Source: Pyricularia pennisetigena
Taxonomy: Eukaryota; Ascomycota; Sordariomycetes; Magnaporthales; Pyriculariaceae
Assembly (NCBI RefSeq): GCF_004337985.1
Contig: NC_043740.1
Location: 4,029,030 to 4,093,029, forward strand
Direction: 5' to 3'
DNA length: 64,000 nucleotides
The first letter of the stretch is position 1; each line of letters opens with the position of its first letter. Shown here piece after piece: positions 11,701 to 23,615 of this stretch. Under the pieces are notes generated by a model that was given only the letters and a program-made list of their open reading frames with translations, ran no database searches and was not told the DNA's origin. The translations under genes were made by a program, and so were the position numbers.

Positions 11701-14221
11701 GAAATGACTGATGCACTGGGCCCGGGTTTTTGAGTCGGCCTTTTGAAAAAGTCAACGGGGAATCCATGTATAATTCCCAGTCTACCTGCCAGCTTCTTCA
11801 ATCCCACATCTGGACGGTTTCTGCGTGCTACCTTGACCCTTCCAGTCGGCCAACGAAGACATATACCCGTCCGCGAGATCGTATACAAGGTTTTCCTGGT
11901 TTTCGACATGTTGCCAGGTAGTGAATTTGTGGAATACGGAATGACCATGGGGAGTTTTTCTTTACAAGGATAATGACTGTATGTTGTACACGCATGCATT
12001 GTGACCTACCCTTAGTCTACATTAACATCGCGGACCTCATTCGTCTGTCGAGCTTCAAAATATGCCACAAAATAGAAGGCCGCACTCTGCATGTTATCCG
12101 ACGATGTCGATAGTACCGCTCAACAAGGACGCCTGAGATTGGAGGTGAGAATTGATGGATCTAGAATGAACTTGAGGCGAGGCTGAACGAGTATCGTCTG
12201 AGTATAATAATATCCGTATAGCAATGCTCAAATGGTCAAAGTTGAATAATGTCTTTTTTTTTTTTTTTTTGTGATGATAACGCGTGGACAAGGTATTCAT
12301 CTACAGAACTGACAAGTTAAACCCAGCCTGGATCCACCAACTGGATTGTTCTGTTGCATTGCAAGAGACGTGGTAACATTTCCGGATCCTATTGATTCTT
12401 GGTCATGTGTAGCCCCTAGAATCCGATTGGGTTGCGGATCCTAGGCTTAGTCCTGCATTTGGTCATACATAGGTGGGTTATCGTGGACAGCCACGACTAC
12501 CTTACCTTACCTATCTAGTCTAGCTCCGGTTGTTAGCTCCCTCAACCCTGGAACAAAGTACATATATGTGTTTCGAGGGTTGAAACAAACAACCGTCAAG
12601 GCAAGACAACGGGCCGACCGCTCTACACAATAGAGCAGTTACAAGACTGTTTTTCTTTTTTTTTTCTTTTTCCGCCGGTTAAATGAATGCTCACGTCCAC
12701 AATCCTGGGATCTGGTAACTTCTGGGCAGAGGAGAGCAAAATGAGGTGGTTGAAAAGGAAATAAAGTAAATGGGGAGAAAGCATCCAATTCCAAAACACG
12801 GCCGACAGATTGGATTTGGTACAGTACAGCACATCAATCAGTTGTTTTCTTGGGGCCCGCATGGTTGTGAATTGTGATTGACTTGGGGGTGCAGGATCGG
12901 CAGGGCAGGCCCACCCTATCCAAATGTCGATTGCCGATGCCGTCTTGGCAAACCCCGCCCTTTGGTGGAAGATTGAGCCGCACCTTGACTGCTGACTTGT
13001 AACCCTACTGCGAGGGTTCTTTCTTTTTGTGGCGAAAAAAAGATGATTTATTCGACCAAGTAAGGATTCATCATCTAGCAACTTGCCGTCATCAGAACTG
13101 AGAGAAAGGAGACGTAAGCACCAAAATCCCGAGCAAAGAAGAGGTTGGGACGAATCGAGTCAATATTGCACCACCGGAAAGGTGTAACTCGTCCGTGAAG
13201 GGAAGGAAGAAGAAGTTAACCCTCTGATTCGTTTACGTAGGCTTAGTTTCTTTTGCTCACCCGAGTCGTCGTGTCCTTTTTTCTCTATTCAGTCATCAGA
13301 CATGCAAAATATCCCAAGACGGCAGTGGACAGGCCTCCCTTTCCTTGCTTCTTTCTCACCGTACGTAATACTGTCGCTTGAACGCTTTCAAGTTTTTACG
13401 TGGGGCGCGCCCAACTCTACCAGGTTGTCAGTCCACAAACTAAACCGACTGATGTATTTCTTGTTGTTTGCATTTGCCATGCCTCCCTTGGAAACCAGCC
13501 AAGATCCACTCCTCTTTGCCCCGGGGCCCTTGTTCAAATACCTAGCGCCTGAATATACTTCTGAAACAAAAATGCTCGCTCCTGTTTCCGGAAATACACA
13601 TGGAAAGTGAAGGCTTCCCCACTTCGGTATTGTGCATTTTTGGCTCTTTGGTTCTTTGGTTCTGCTCTTGATTTGCTTTATTTAGATTTTGATTTCATGA
13701 TGCTTTGCGTTGCTTTGCTTCATCTAGACAGTCTTGTCCCGCGTCCTTGTCTCTTACGAAGTTTGCAGAGCACGAAGGTTTTTTGATGAATTTTTTTTTT
13801 CTTTGAAAGGCAAAGTGAGCTGGCTCTTTAGTCAAGGTTTGTCTTGTTTTGTCACATCTACCAATTAGGTAGGTACCCTACATTACATACTACATGGTAA
13901 GGGCAGCTGATCTTCGGACCAGAGATCAGATACACATAGATACTGCCCCTTTCTTCTTCTTATTATTCTGGTTTTTTTTTTCTCTCTTTCCTTTTCTTTT
14001 TCCTCATAGTTTTCATATCTTAATCCTCACCTCTTGCCTTTGCTTCCCTGTTCATTTCCTACGATACCCCAACTGGATCTCTTGACCTTGGACTGAATTC
14101 TTTATCTGCTTTGAGGTATTGTATCAGAGACGGTCGACTGCTGGATTCTGCCGGGAGACAAGAGAACAAGAAAAAAAGAAAAAAAAGAAAAAAAGAAAAA
14201 AAAATACTACTCGGCACCGCC
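11701..14221. other. Long intergenic region
   Basis: About 2.5 kb without a supportable gene. It holds several homopolymeric T tracts (near 12250, 12655 and 13795), CT-rich stretches from 13940 to 14060, and an A/G-rich purine tract at 14160-14205 just before the acyltransferase ATG, probably in its 5' leader. The open frames at 12623-13081 and 13302-13610 have no recognisable content. Confidence 0.45.
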
Positions 14222-15976
14222 ATGATCGGCTCCACAATCACCAAAATAAAAACAGATGCTTTATCACCTGTAGACGAGGAAAAGGCATTTCTGCTATCAG
14301 ACGACAAATCATTATCCGACATTGAGAGCGACGCTGGAAGAGCGCAACTGGAATCCAAATTCCCTCCGTCGTCCAACGCAGCAACGTCATGGCTGACAGC
14401 GGCCGGGACGTTTGCTGGAAACAACTCATCGAGGCCGGTATCCTCCAAGACTGTCATGGCTCGAATCGCCCTTTTTCTGCTGCCCAGTTTCCTCCCCTCT
14501 CGGCTCTCAAGTCTGCCACCAAGAGATGCACGCCGGTCAAGTAGAGCAGAGCGGGTCGGCCCGACGGCATACCTCGACGGCATGCGGGGGGTCGCAGCTT
14601 TTGCCGTCTTCTTCTGTCACTACTTTTATACTTGTTTCCGCATCGCTGAGGGATATGGCTTTGGCGACAAAAACTACAACATCCTGAAGCTCCCTTTCAT
14701 ACGCCTCTGGTACCAGGGCCCTCCCATGGTTTGCGTCTTCTTCGTCATCTCTGGTTATGCCTTGTCACTGAAGCCCCTGAAGCTGGCACGAGCGGCAGCT
14801 GCGCCTCGGTCGTCGACTTCGAGTCCGTCACCAACCGAGGCTTTCTCGACGACCATGTCATCCTTCATCTTTCGGCGCTTCTTCCGACTCTTCCTACCCA
14901 CAGCGATCTCTACCTTTTTGATCGTGATCCTGCTCCGCATTGGAGCATACGAATGGACGCGCGACTTTGCCCACAACAAGGAATTTATGCGCAACGTGCA
15001 GGAAATGCACCCCGGGCGCCTTGAAACAACCTCGGAGCAGCTCTGGGACTGGCTAAGAGCCATGTTTGAATTTATTCACGTCTGGGACTGGCAGCCATTT
15101 GGCGGCAGCACTGCCTACGACGTACACCTGTGGACGATACCAGTCGAATTTCGGTGCTCCATGGTTCTGTTTCTGACCATTGCCGGCGTCGCCCGCCTCC
15201 GTACCGCCGTACGCCTTGTGGTGCTGCTACTTCTGGCACTCTTCTGCTACCGATCGGACCGATGGGATATGCTTCTGTTTTACAGCGGCACCATACTCGC
15301 AGAGCTGGATCTGATTCGCAATGCGCACAGCGACCCGACAACCAACGCTGCCGTGGCGCTGTCCCCTGTGTCGCCCGAGCTGCCCTCAATGTCATCGAGC
15401 TCACCTGCCCTGCTCCGATCTCCGACGAGCAACAGCCCCGGTTTCGCGAACCATGGCCGGCCCCGCCCGCTCCGCAGGATGCTCTGGTCGGCACTCAGCA
15501 TCCTCGCCCTGTATTTCATGAGCCAGCCTGACGTCGGCTCTGAAGACACGCCGGGTTGGGTGTTTCTGACGTCGTGCATCCCCGAATGGTGGTCGGACAA
15601 GTACCGCTACTGGCAGACGATCGGTTCTATCCTCTTCGTTGCAGCGGTTGGCCGCCTGCCGTTCTGGCAACGCGTCTTCAGCACCTCCCCTGCCCAGTAC
15701 CTCGGTCGCATCAGCTACTCCGTCTACCTGATGCACGGCCCCGTGTTACACACTGTTGGTTACATGATCGAGGCACGGTCATGGGAGGCCGTCAGCGCTG
15801 CCAAGGAAGGCGGCGAGGCGAGGTACATTGCTGGTTTCGTATTAGGGAGCTTTTTCATCGTGCCCATTGTCGTCTGGGTGGCTGATGTTTTCTGCCGCGC
15901 GGTAGATGCCCCTGTGGTGAAGTTTTCCAAGTGGCTTGAGGGGGCGTGCTCTGTGAGCTCGGAATCAGGCAAATGA
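14222..15976 (+). CDS. Acyltransferase-3 family integral membrane protein
   Basis: Single exon, 584 residues. The ATG at 14222 was preferred because the open frame upstream reads through a Lys-rich purine tract with no ATG. A cytosolic acidic N-terminus (~100 residues) and a short hydrophobic stretch precede the acyltransferase-3 core. That core opens with YLDGMRGVAAFAVFFCHYF, containing the family's R-G...H pattern, and continues with VCVFFVISGYALS, a classic second motif. Some ten hydrophobic segments follow, with a loop of about 65 residues rich in Ser and Pro near residues 380-445. A YLGRISYSVYLMHGPV motif lies near the C-terminus. Members O-acylate sugars, lipids or natural products; the substrate is unknown. 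It is convergent with the poly-Q gene. Confidence 0.85.
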   Translation: MIGSTITKIKTDALSPVDEEKAFLLSDDKSLSDIESDAGRAQLESKFPPSSNAATSWLTAAGTFAGNNSSRPVSSKTVMARIALFLLPSFLPSRLSSLPPRDARRSSRAERVGPTAYLDGMRGVAAFAVFFCHYFYTCFRIAEGYGFGDKNYNILKLPFIRLWYQGPPMVCVFFVISGYALSLKPLKLARAAAAPRSSTSSPSPTEAFSTTMSSFIFRRFFRLFLPTAISTFLIVILLRIGAYEWTRDFAHNKEFMRNVQEMHPGRLETTSEQLWDWLRAMFEFIHVWDWQPFGGSTAYDVHLWTIPVEFRCSMVLFLTIAGVARLRTAVRLVVLLLLALFCYRSDRWDMLLFYSGTILAELDLIRNAHSDPTTNAAVALSPVSPELPSMSSSSPALLRSPTSNSPGFANHGRPRPLRRMLWSALSILALYFMSQPDVGSEDTPGWVFLTSCIPEWWSDKYRYWQTIGSILFVAAVGRLPFWQRVFSTSPAQYLGRISYSVYLMHGPVLHTVGYMIEARSWEAVSAAKEGGEARYIAGFVLGSFFIVPIVVWVADVFCRAVDAPVVKFSKWLEGACSVSSESGK

Positions 15977-16261
15977 ACTGGAGAAAAAGAAATATTTGTT
16001 TCTGGTTGGATAGTGGGGATTGTATGTAATTCTGCAATCTAGTGGTTGATATTGGGGAATAGCATATGGGAAGCAAATATAGAACAAAATATCAAGGCAG
16101 GCACGTTTTTCTTTTTTCCCTTATCGTCTTCACGTCCTCCGGACGACAAACCCGGCGCCATATTGGCACTTTGGCTTGATGTATGTCAATCCAGGAACAA
16201 AACTCCCAAGATGTTGCAGTGCGATGTCACGAAATGTAAGTGCTAACAAGAAATGGGAGTT

Positions 16262-16292
<31 letters not shown>

Positions 16293-16459
16293 CTTTTTCT
16301 CTTTTTTTTTCTTTCTAGTGTATGACCAGGGGGAGGAGGGCTCAAGATGAAAAGTGACCACTACCTTTTTCGACCGCAAAATACCAACCAAAACCAACGA
16401 GCTTGCGGCCTTGCGGCAAAAAATAGCGTCGGCAGGCTACTGCTTATCGTCGTGACTCG
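15977..16459. other. Intergenic, convergent 3' flanks
   Basis: Lies between two convergent genes. A T-rich simple tract (T runs broken by GC or C) spans about 16260-16315. No gene. Confidence 0.5.
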
Positions 16460-17863
16460 CTACATTCTGTTCTCATCATCTTCGCCCTCGCTTTCCAACC
16501 CGCCGAGATATGCATTGAGCTCGCTTAGCTTCTCTTGGACCGACTTGGCCGACCTCGCGGATGCGATGGATGATTTGTGCCGGCGCAGCGGTGTCCTCGA
16601 GAACTGGCATGTGGGACTGGTGGGGCTTGCTGCCGCGACCGCGCCGCTGCTGCTCCCGCACTGCTTGCACCGCGCAGCAGCAGCCGCCTTCTTCTCCCTC
16701 TCTTCATCCAGCTTGCGCTGGCGGCCGTACTCTGCCATCTCGCTGTCGAAAATGAGGAGGTAGGCCCGGACCTTGCTCTAGAAGAACCGGGACTCGGAGA
16801 CGGTTCGCCAGCGCTGCGGGTATGGCTGAGGCTGTGTCGAGGGAGGGGGAGGATGGTTCTCTGCCGGAACTTGGGTTGCTGTGGTTGTAATCGCCGTGGA
16901 TTCGGAGGGCCGCTCGGGCTTGTGCTGTTGTCGCCATGTTTTGTCATCTGGGCTGTGGCCGGCTCTGCTCTGCGTCGGGGTTTCGAGACTACCCCTCTCA
17001 TCCCCATGTTTTTCGTCCAAACGTCGTGGAACATTTGGAGCATGCCGGTTATCTCTGGAACCGCCGCTACCGTGGACATTAGCCTCTCGTCTGATCTGGA
17101 GTGTTGATGGCGTGTGCTGCTTCTCAATGTGCGTCTTTGTGCCGATGAACGACAGGGCGTCGGCCTTCTCGAGCTCCCCTATTAGATGAAAGGTACGTGA
17201 TGTATTGCAGCTGATGTTGGTTTGATCATTGACGCCGGATGACTTGGTACATGGTCCTTTTGCATCATCGCAGAGAAGATCATCACCACCCGTGTAATCG
17301 TCGAGACACCTTCCCAGCGGTCGATTGTTCATGTAAGCTCTGTATTCGAGTATTTCGAGCGGCTTATACTCGGAAGTGGCAGAAGTATCCGTCTGCTGTT
17401 CCCCGCCATCACTACCAGAAGCGGCTGCTGAAACCAGCGGCGCTCTCGAGGGCGTGACGGTGGCGCAAGGGGAACCCGCCGCCGTTGTTGGAGTGGCTGG
17501 CTTGCAAGTGACGCTCGACTGAGAGGAAGACTTCCGCTCGGAAACAGGCGGCGCAGCTATGCTGGCAGTGTTGGCTGCAGCATACTCGGCCTTTTCCATC
17601 CAGCGCACAATCTCCTGCACGCTGGGTCCAGTATGCGACTGTTGTTGTTGTTGCTGCTGCTGCTGCTGACGCTGCTGTTGTGTCGCCGATGGAATCTCTG
17701 GAGACGGGGAAAAGAAGCAGGCAGTCTGAGGTTTGACACGGAGACGCCCGCTAGCCCTGCCAGGGTTGAAAACGGAGAAACCGCTTGGGAGGAGCTTGCG
17801 GTCCATGATACGAGAGCGTGGCCGCTCTTTCGATGCCGCTTCTAGACTTCTGACCTTGTCCAT
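16460..17863 (-). CDS. Poly-Q protein of unknown function with an internal in-frame TAG
   Basis: One reading frame runs from the ATG at 17863 to a TAG at 16460-16462, broken only by a TAG at 16778-16780. The first part encodes 361 residues and the second about 105. Coding character continues straight across the stop: RTVSESRFF before it and SKVRAYLLIFDSEMAEYGRQ after it, then a Lys/Glu/Ala-rich helix and a disordered Ser-rich tail. A poly-Q tract lies near residues 64-76. A block reading LEYRAYMNNRPLGRCLDD near residues 180-200 looks conserved-type. I do not recognise a named domain. The TAG could be a recent nonsense change, a sequencing error, translational readthrough or part of an intron ending TTCTTCTAG, although no convincing donor is visible. 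It is convergent with the acyltransferase gene. Confidence 0.6.
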
Positions 17864-18502
17864 TTTTGTTCACGGATCTAGGATTGCCAGTGGTGATGAC
17901 GGTGACTGCTTTCCCCTTTGATAGTTCCCCGGTACTGTTGTCGCAAAGCTGGGCTGGGCCTGAAATTTCTAGTCTAGCTTCAGGACGTTCGTTGTTTGGA
18001 CCTGGAACATGGCTTTTTTTTATTCAAGGTGAAGTGGCTCTGAGGTTCAGGTGAGGAATATGTGACAGATGGACAAGGAGGCCAATAGGCAATATAAACA
18101 AGGCAAAATAATTTTGTGTAGGGCCGCATGCCACTTTTGGACATAACTTCGTCTGGCATTCAAAAAGGCATAGCAACTCATTAAAGGCTAACGACTCGAG
18201 GAATACACAGTTAGATATTGAAAATGGGAGAAAAAATGCAAATAATGATATCGTCAATTCATAAGCTGTCGTCACCTGAGGTTCCTATATGTACCTAACA
18301 TAAAAAAGAAAACAAAAAGAAGGTCGCTCATCACTGACATTTTGTAAAACGTTATAGCCATAAACCCCAGACAAATAAGTTGATCAAACGAAAGACAAAA
18401 AGATTCTTGACCCAAAAAAATAAAACAAAGAAAAGAAAGTGAGTGTACATGTATACATTGTAGCAAAAAGCAAAAAGATCGGCAGCCAAGACCTTCAGGC
18501 CT
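17864..18502. other. Intergenic between poly-Q and F-box genes
   Basis: A-rich region with no supportable gene. It is probably 3' UTR of the F-box gene plus promoter of the poly-Q gene. Confidence 0.4.
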
Positions 18503-20995
18503 TCACCTACTTATGATCAAGGGTACCAGTGCCGAGTTGCTATCCATGCTCTGATGGCTGTGCGCTATAGAAACAGAGCTCTTGGTCCCAAAGAACAACC
18601 CTTCCCGGAGTCGGAACCCCATAAGCCCAGAGGGAGGTGGGAGGTTGCCACTGGTGCCACCGCTCAGACGCGTCACATCCCCTGCGCACCGCACAGCCGG
18701 GGACGGAGACGACGACAGACCGCCACCTTTACAGAACTCGCGCGTGAGCTTGGACATGACAGCCGCCTTGGCCTTTCGCAACGCTGACGCGCGCGCATCG
18801 GCGTCCTCGGCCAGGCGCCGGTGCGCCTCCTCCTGTTCCAGATTGCGCTGCACCGGCGAGAGCCCGTCATGGTGGTCGTCAAAATAGTCTACGGCCCGCG
18901 CACCGTTCCACCCTGGTGTGTTGCTGCTTGAGGCCGCCGGTGGGGACTTGATGGTCGCAGACGGTGACGACCCTGGGGAGCACGGATCGTAGACCATCGG
19001 CTTGAGGAGAAGCATGGACGGCAGTGGCTCTCGAGACAGCATTGGCGCAGATATATTGAGGTTCCGTGGAGACAAGGCAGGCGAGGAGCGCAGGGACAGA
19101 GGGCTTTTTGGACACTCAACCTCATCCCCCTCAGCAAGGATAACCTCGGGCAGCATCATGGGCGGTGGCGTCTGCGGAGGTCGCAGGTGATCTTCACGCT
19201 TAAGTTTCCTTTGGATTCGTTTCTCGGAGGGTGACGGAGATCTATGACGGCGATTGCTGCGATCGCTGGCTTCGTAACGGTCCCTCTCACGTTTCTCCTT
19301 TTTCTTCTTGTCGGTATCTCGGTCGCGTGCCTTGTCGCTGTGATCCGCAGCGTCCCGATGCTTGCGTCTATGGTATCGCCGGCGCTGAGTCTCCGTCTCA
19401 GTATCATCATCCTCCCGCGTGCTTGGCTTGCGACGGCGGCGTATGCGCTTCTTTTGCAGCGTGGCACTGAAGGACAGGCTGGCTTCCTTGGCGGCCGCAA
19501 TGTCTGAACCCAGCCCATCGTCTTCGTCGTAGTCTTCCTCATCCTCCTCCTGAATCGTGGGAGTGGAAGTGATGTTCCGGGCTGTGGCTAGTCCCTCGAA
19601 CCCGGGCAGGTGATCCCTGTCGCCGTGAAGACCAAGGTAGCTTTCCAGACCCTCGACATCAAGGTCCAGCAGCTCCTTAGATGCTGCTGCCACAGCCGCC
19701 GACGGCGATGAGAGTTGGTGCTCATCACCGGGTAGTTTGCCATGCCGGGGCGGCGGCGTCGTAGGCATTCCAAAAACACTGCCGCTACCCCAGGGCTGAA
19801 GGTCCCCGCTGCCGAGCGAGTGGCATGACCAGGCACCACTGCCGCGCTGACTGGTCTGGTCCATGAGGGGCGCAAGAGCATCATCCCAGCTACCGCCGCC
19901 AATGAGCGCTACGTTTTCAAAGTCGAAATCGCGGACGGAGCTCTGGTGAGTTCGGACTAGGGTCGAGGTCTGGGCGGCACTCATGGTTGCGTTGCGGATC
20001 GTCAGCTGTTTAAGCCTGGGAAACTCGATGGGCTTGCGTCCGGGGCACGGCGGAAGCGGGCTCATGGGAGAGGTGACCTCATTGAACAGCTTCTTGGAGG
20101 CGCGCGGGGGAGCAAACAACGGGTCGCCAGATAATGCAATGGGGCATGGTCCTTTGCGGCCGAGCCACGTGAACGAGAACTTTGACAGGTTCGGGGCAAG
20201 ATGACGGATGTAATCCTCGATCATCTTTAGGTGGTCGAGCCCAGGTGATGGACCGTAAAAGTCCCACGAGTCGACCTGCATGTAAAGCTTCCGGATCTGG
20301 CGCCACCTGCGACTGGCCGAAGGGAGGCAGCCAAATCCAGGTGCGTGTCTAAGGTATATGAAGGCGGAAGGGTGGACAGACGAAAGCGTGAGCTTGGTCA
20401 GTTTATCCAAGGGTGCACGCTCTATAGAGATGCGGAGGCTGATAAGTGCATAGTCCACAATATCGCGCCTGTAGCGCTCTCTGGCGTCCTGGCCAGGGCA
20501 GCGGATTGTCAAGTGACGCATGTTGGGCAGGTGCTTGAAGGCGTTGATAAAGGATGGCACATTGGTGGCAGAGTGAAACAGGGGAGGATACTGCTGAGTG
20601 AGCACGTCGCCGAGGCCCGAGTTGCCATACTTTGGCCTGCTCAGGGAAGAAGCCATATGGGTGTAGGGCGTATAGAGAAAGCTGATCTCGTGGCCCGTAA
20701 CTGGGTGTACCAAAGGGGGCAGGAAGGTACCTTCAGAGTGGGCAAAAGTGAAAGTCAGGTGCTGGATGTGGTTTCCGATCCTTGACAAGGCCTGAATCCT
20801 TGAGGCCTTGGTGAAGGAGTTGGCCGTGAAAGTTAGGTGGGTTCGAAGGAAGAGGCGCTTGGTAACGAGGTTGCAGCAGGCCGAGTTGGCGAGTCTGAGA
20901 GAGCATACGTCTTGCTTGGATAGAAGCTCGTAGATGCCTTCGAGGATGCGCTCCTGCTGCCAAAGGCAGTAGAATTTTTGTGGTCCTTGTGCCAT
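18503..20995 (-). CDS. F-box/LRR-like protein
   Basis: Single exon, 830 residues, start ATG at 20995. The N-terminal ~45 residues (LEGIYELLSKQDVCSLRLANSACC) fit an F-box helix pair, which recruits Skp1 for SCF ubiquitin ligases. Residues ~45-370 contain loosely repeated LTIRCPG, LTKLTLSS, LKQLTIRNATM and FDFENV strands, as in degenerate leucine-rich repeats for substrate binding. Residues ~470-600 hold an acidic patch (EEDEEDYDEDDG) and a basic KRIRRRRK...KKKKEKRERDRY segment. The rest is Pro/Ser-rich and probably disordered. The degradation target is unknown. Confidence 0.75.
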   Translation of the reverse strand: MAQGPQKFYCLWQQERILEGIYELLSKQDVCSLRLANSACCNLVTKRLFLRTHLTFTANSFTKASRIQALSRIGNHIQHLTFTFAHSEGTFLPPLVHPVTGHEISFLYTPYTHMASSLSRPKYGNSGLGDVLTQQYPPLFHSATNVPSFINAFKHLPNMRHLTIRCPGQDARERYRRDIVDYALISLRISIERAPLDKLTKLTLSSVHPSAFIYLRHAPGFGCLPSASRRWRQIRKLYMQVDSWDFYGPSPGLDHLKMIEDYIRHLAPNLSKFSFTWLGRKGPCPIALSGDPLFAPPRASKKLFNEVTSPMSPLPPCPGRKPIEFPRLKQLTIRNATMSAAQTSTLVRTHQSSVRDFDFENVALIGGGSWDDALAPLMDQTSQRGSGAWSCHSLGSGDLQPWGSGSVFGMPTTPPPRHGKLPGDEHQLSSPSAAVAAASKELLDLDVEGLESYLGLHGDRDHLPGFEGLATARNITSTPTIQEEDEEDYDEDDGLGSDIAAAKEASLSFSATLQKKRIRRRRKPSTREDDDTETETQRRRYHRRKHRDAADHSDKARDRDTDKKKKEKRERDRYEASDRSNRRHRSPSPSEKRIQRKLKREDHLRPPQTPPPMMLPEVILAEGDEVECPKSPLSLRSSPALSPRNLNISAPMLSREPLPSMLLLKPMVYDPCSPGSSPSATIKSPPAASSSNTPGWNGARAVDYFDDHHDGLSPVQRNLEQEEAHRRLAEDADARASALRKAKAAVMSKLTREFCKGGGLSSSPSPAVRCAGDVTRLSGGTSGNLPPPSGLMGFRLREGLFFGTKSSVSIAHSHQSMDSNSALVPLIISR

Positions 20996-23615
20996 GGTGA
21001 CTGCAACATGTCGTTGTGATGTGTAGCTCTTGGGGTTTGTGGGAGGTTGCGAGGCTGCTGCTGTTGTTGTTGTCTTTGCCGTTGCCGTTGCTGACTATGA
21101 AGCCGATATATGTCTTTTTGGTGAATCCTAGGCTAGATACTCTAAACTAGTTGTAGACGTGGTTGGGGAAGGCTGCTTTGAATGATATACCAAAAGAGGC
21201 ATGAGAAGCACCAGGCTGAAGGTCACAAAAGAAATACAGACATCAACATTTAAATAATACTGTAACAGTTGGGACAAGGCCAGGTCGACGAGGCCATGAG
21301 AAGCGGTGAGAAAGAGCCCAAAGAGACAAGGTTGTGTCAAGAGAAGTGGATGAGGCTAAGGCATATGTGACTCTTTAATTGACAAGGGCGCCAAAACTCG
21401 ATACTTGATTGAAGGATATAGTCGGTTGCCAACTGTACAATGTGGATATAAATAGGTAAAGATGAGTTTCGAGTATCAAGGAAACACTCGACGAAACAAA
21501 AAGGAGAAGACGACAGCAGCCACTCAGTTATATCGAACCGTTGGACCAGAGCAGGTAGTTAGTGATCCGCGTGACTAGAGCCGGCTAATACCGTTTTCTT
21601 TTACCTTTTTTTTCTTCTCTCTTCTCCTTGTCATGGTCCGTCCCATACATCCTCCATGGCCCTGCAAAGACCTAGGTCGTAAGGTCTCCCAACTCCCGGC
21701 AACCCATTGTCCTGCTGGTGCGGTTTCTTCGGCTCCTCTCCGTGTTGTCTCTCCAGAACTGCATGTGCGGGGATTGAGTGGTGGTGGATGAGTGACTCAC
21801 AAATCCACAAAACCCGCCTGCCCTTGCACATTCTGCATGCTGTGGTTAGTTCTGCAAGCTAACGCGGGGGAAACAGCCACCGGTTTACTTTTATTTTCTT
21901 GGAACCACCAGCAAAGTCGCGAGCGCGCCGACCGTGTCAAAGGCTCATGACTGGTCAGCCACCGCTGCAAGGCTAACTGGGGGTTGCCATATTCTGTCGG
22001 GATATCTGCGGGTTTGGCCTCTTTGACTGGCCAGAGATGTTTTGGACATGGTCTGAATGCTGCAAGCCAGGGTGGCTGGTGGAAATCTTTCGTTCTACAG
22101 CTGGTGGCACAGCCCCGCGCTCGTGCAGATGCGGGGTCGCAAGCGCATCTTGGCGTGCATCTGCAGTGTTGATTGGTTAGTGGCCTCCGAGCCAAACGCC
22201 AAACTGACACGCTCCAATGGTAGGGGCGGTCTTTGGCGCGTTTCCTCTCCAGTCAGTTGTTTACTGGTCTGCGAAACAAGCGCCATGCTCCTCGAGCTCG
22301 CTCGGGTACCATGTGTGACCAGCATGGCATGCGCGAGCATCGAAGAACGCCCATTCAGTGGGGATCTAGAAGTCCTGGCCTCGAGATCGGGCCGCTTCTT
22401 CGCTGGCCATCGGGTATCGTTCAGACATGAATGCCAGCAACGTGGCATCCTTTGCAAGCCCAACAGATCTTGACATCTGGCTATCGATATCCAGATTGCG
22501 TATTCCTAATATCATGTATTGTTAACTATCGAGGTAAGGTCCGTTCCCTACTGTTTGTTAAAGTCGTCAAAAGTATCAATAGTGTGTGTTTGAGACAGTG
22601 GAGAAAGCAAAAGACGAGCCTGGTACCGACAAGACGAAAATAAACGCGACAACAACGCGTCCAAAAAANNAAAAAAAAAAGAGATCGAATCAGACAACAT
22701 CAAGTCGCGAGGGGCAACCCTGAACTAGAAGACGCGGATAAAGACAGCCCTTTAAATGGACCGATTTCGAACCAGCCCTCGGCAGCAGGTGCCCCTTGCA
22801 AACACCTCATAATAGGAAGTCGCGGCATATATCCTATTGGTCCGCGTTTGGTCGGAGACAAGAACCACACCGACACTCGACAGCCTGTCGTTTCGATGCA
22901 GAAAGTTGGCGCATGCATATACTACCCGTCGTTAATAGGCGCCGTTTCAGATTGTTGGATTCATTCTATTCTTGACTTATTTTGTACATACAGACTTAGA
23001 GTTCCAATCCAAACAAGTTAAATCGTGGTTATCTTACCGAGACAATATCTCGGACACACGCCGTTACCGGCTCTTCATCTTGTCTTCTACGCATACGAAC
23101 TTCCCAGTGCGCAAACCATGCATGAATATCACCAACGCCTTCTTTTCGACACCTGAGGGATAGAACGACCATTGAATGTCCATTACCGGAATATTTTACA
23201 AGCTAAGCCTTTCAAAATAAACAACAGTGTTTTGATTCTATGGTGTCTTCTAACTCGTGCAAGAGCTGGTTTAGATCAAATAGGCTTGTTACGATGAAGA
23301 CCAGGTCAGGAAAGTCGATTCCTCGCAGATTAGGAACCAGGTAACTGCAACCCAAGGAGGCCGAAATAAGGATTGGGGTTGTAGGAATCCGAAAATTTGG
23401 TATTATAAAGATGAATTGATCGCTAGGAACATCGCGCGATACTGAATGGCAGTAAATCATGGAATCTGAATCCGAACCCAGTAGGCGAAGCCATGAGGGC
23501 CATATAGTTTGCCACGCGTAATAACAAGACAAAAGCAACCGTCACAGTAGCATGTTGACAAGAGTGAGTTTTGTCATTGTTTGAATAGTCGATCAAAGCT
23601 AGACATACTACCATA
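20996..23615. other. Long intergenic region with an N-containing assembly break
   Basis: About 2.6 kb. It includes a TG/GC-rich leader upstream of the F-box gene (TGCTGTTGTTGTTG tract near 21060) and no gene that I can support. Two unknown bases (22669-22670) sit within a poly-A run of at least 16, so homopolymer length or local assembly is uncertain there. Confidence 0.5.

Noticed and set aside
12623..13081. Minus-strand 152-codon frame in the 2.5 kb gene-poor stretch
   Set aside because: Composition and translation look random, with no motif, signal peptide or splice support.
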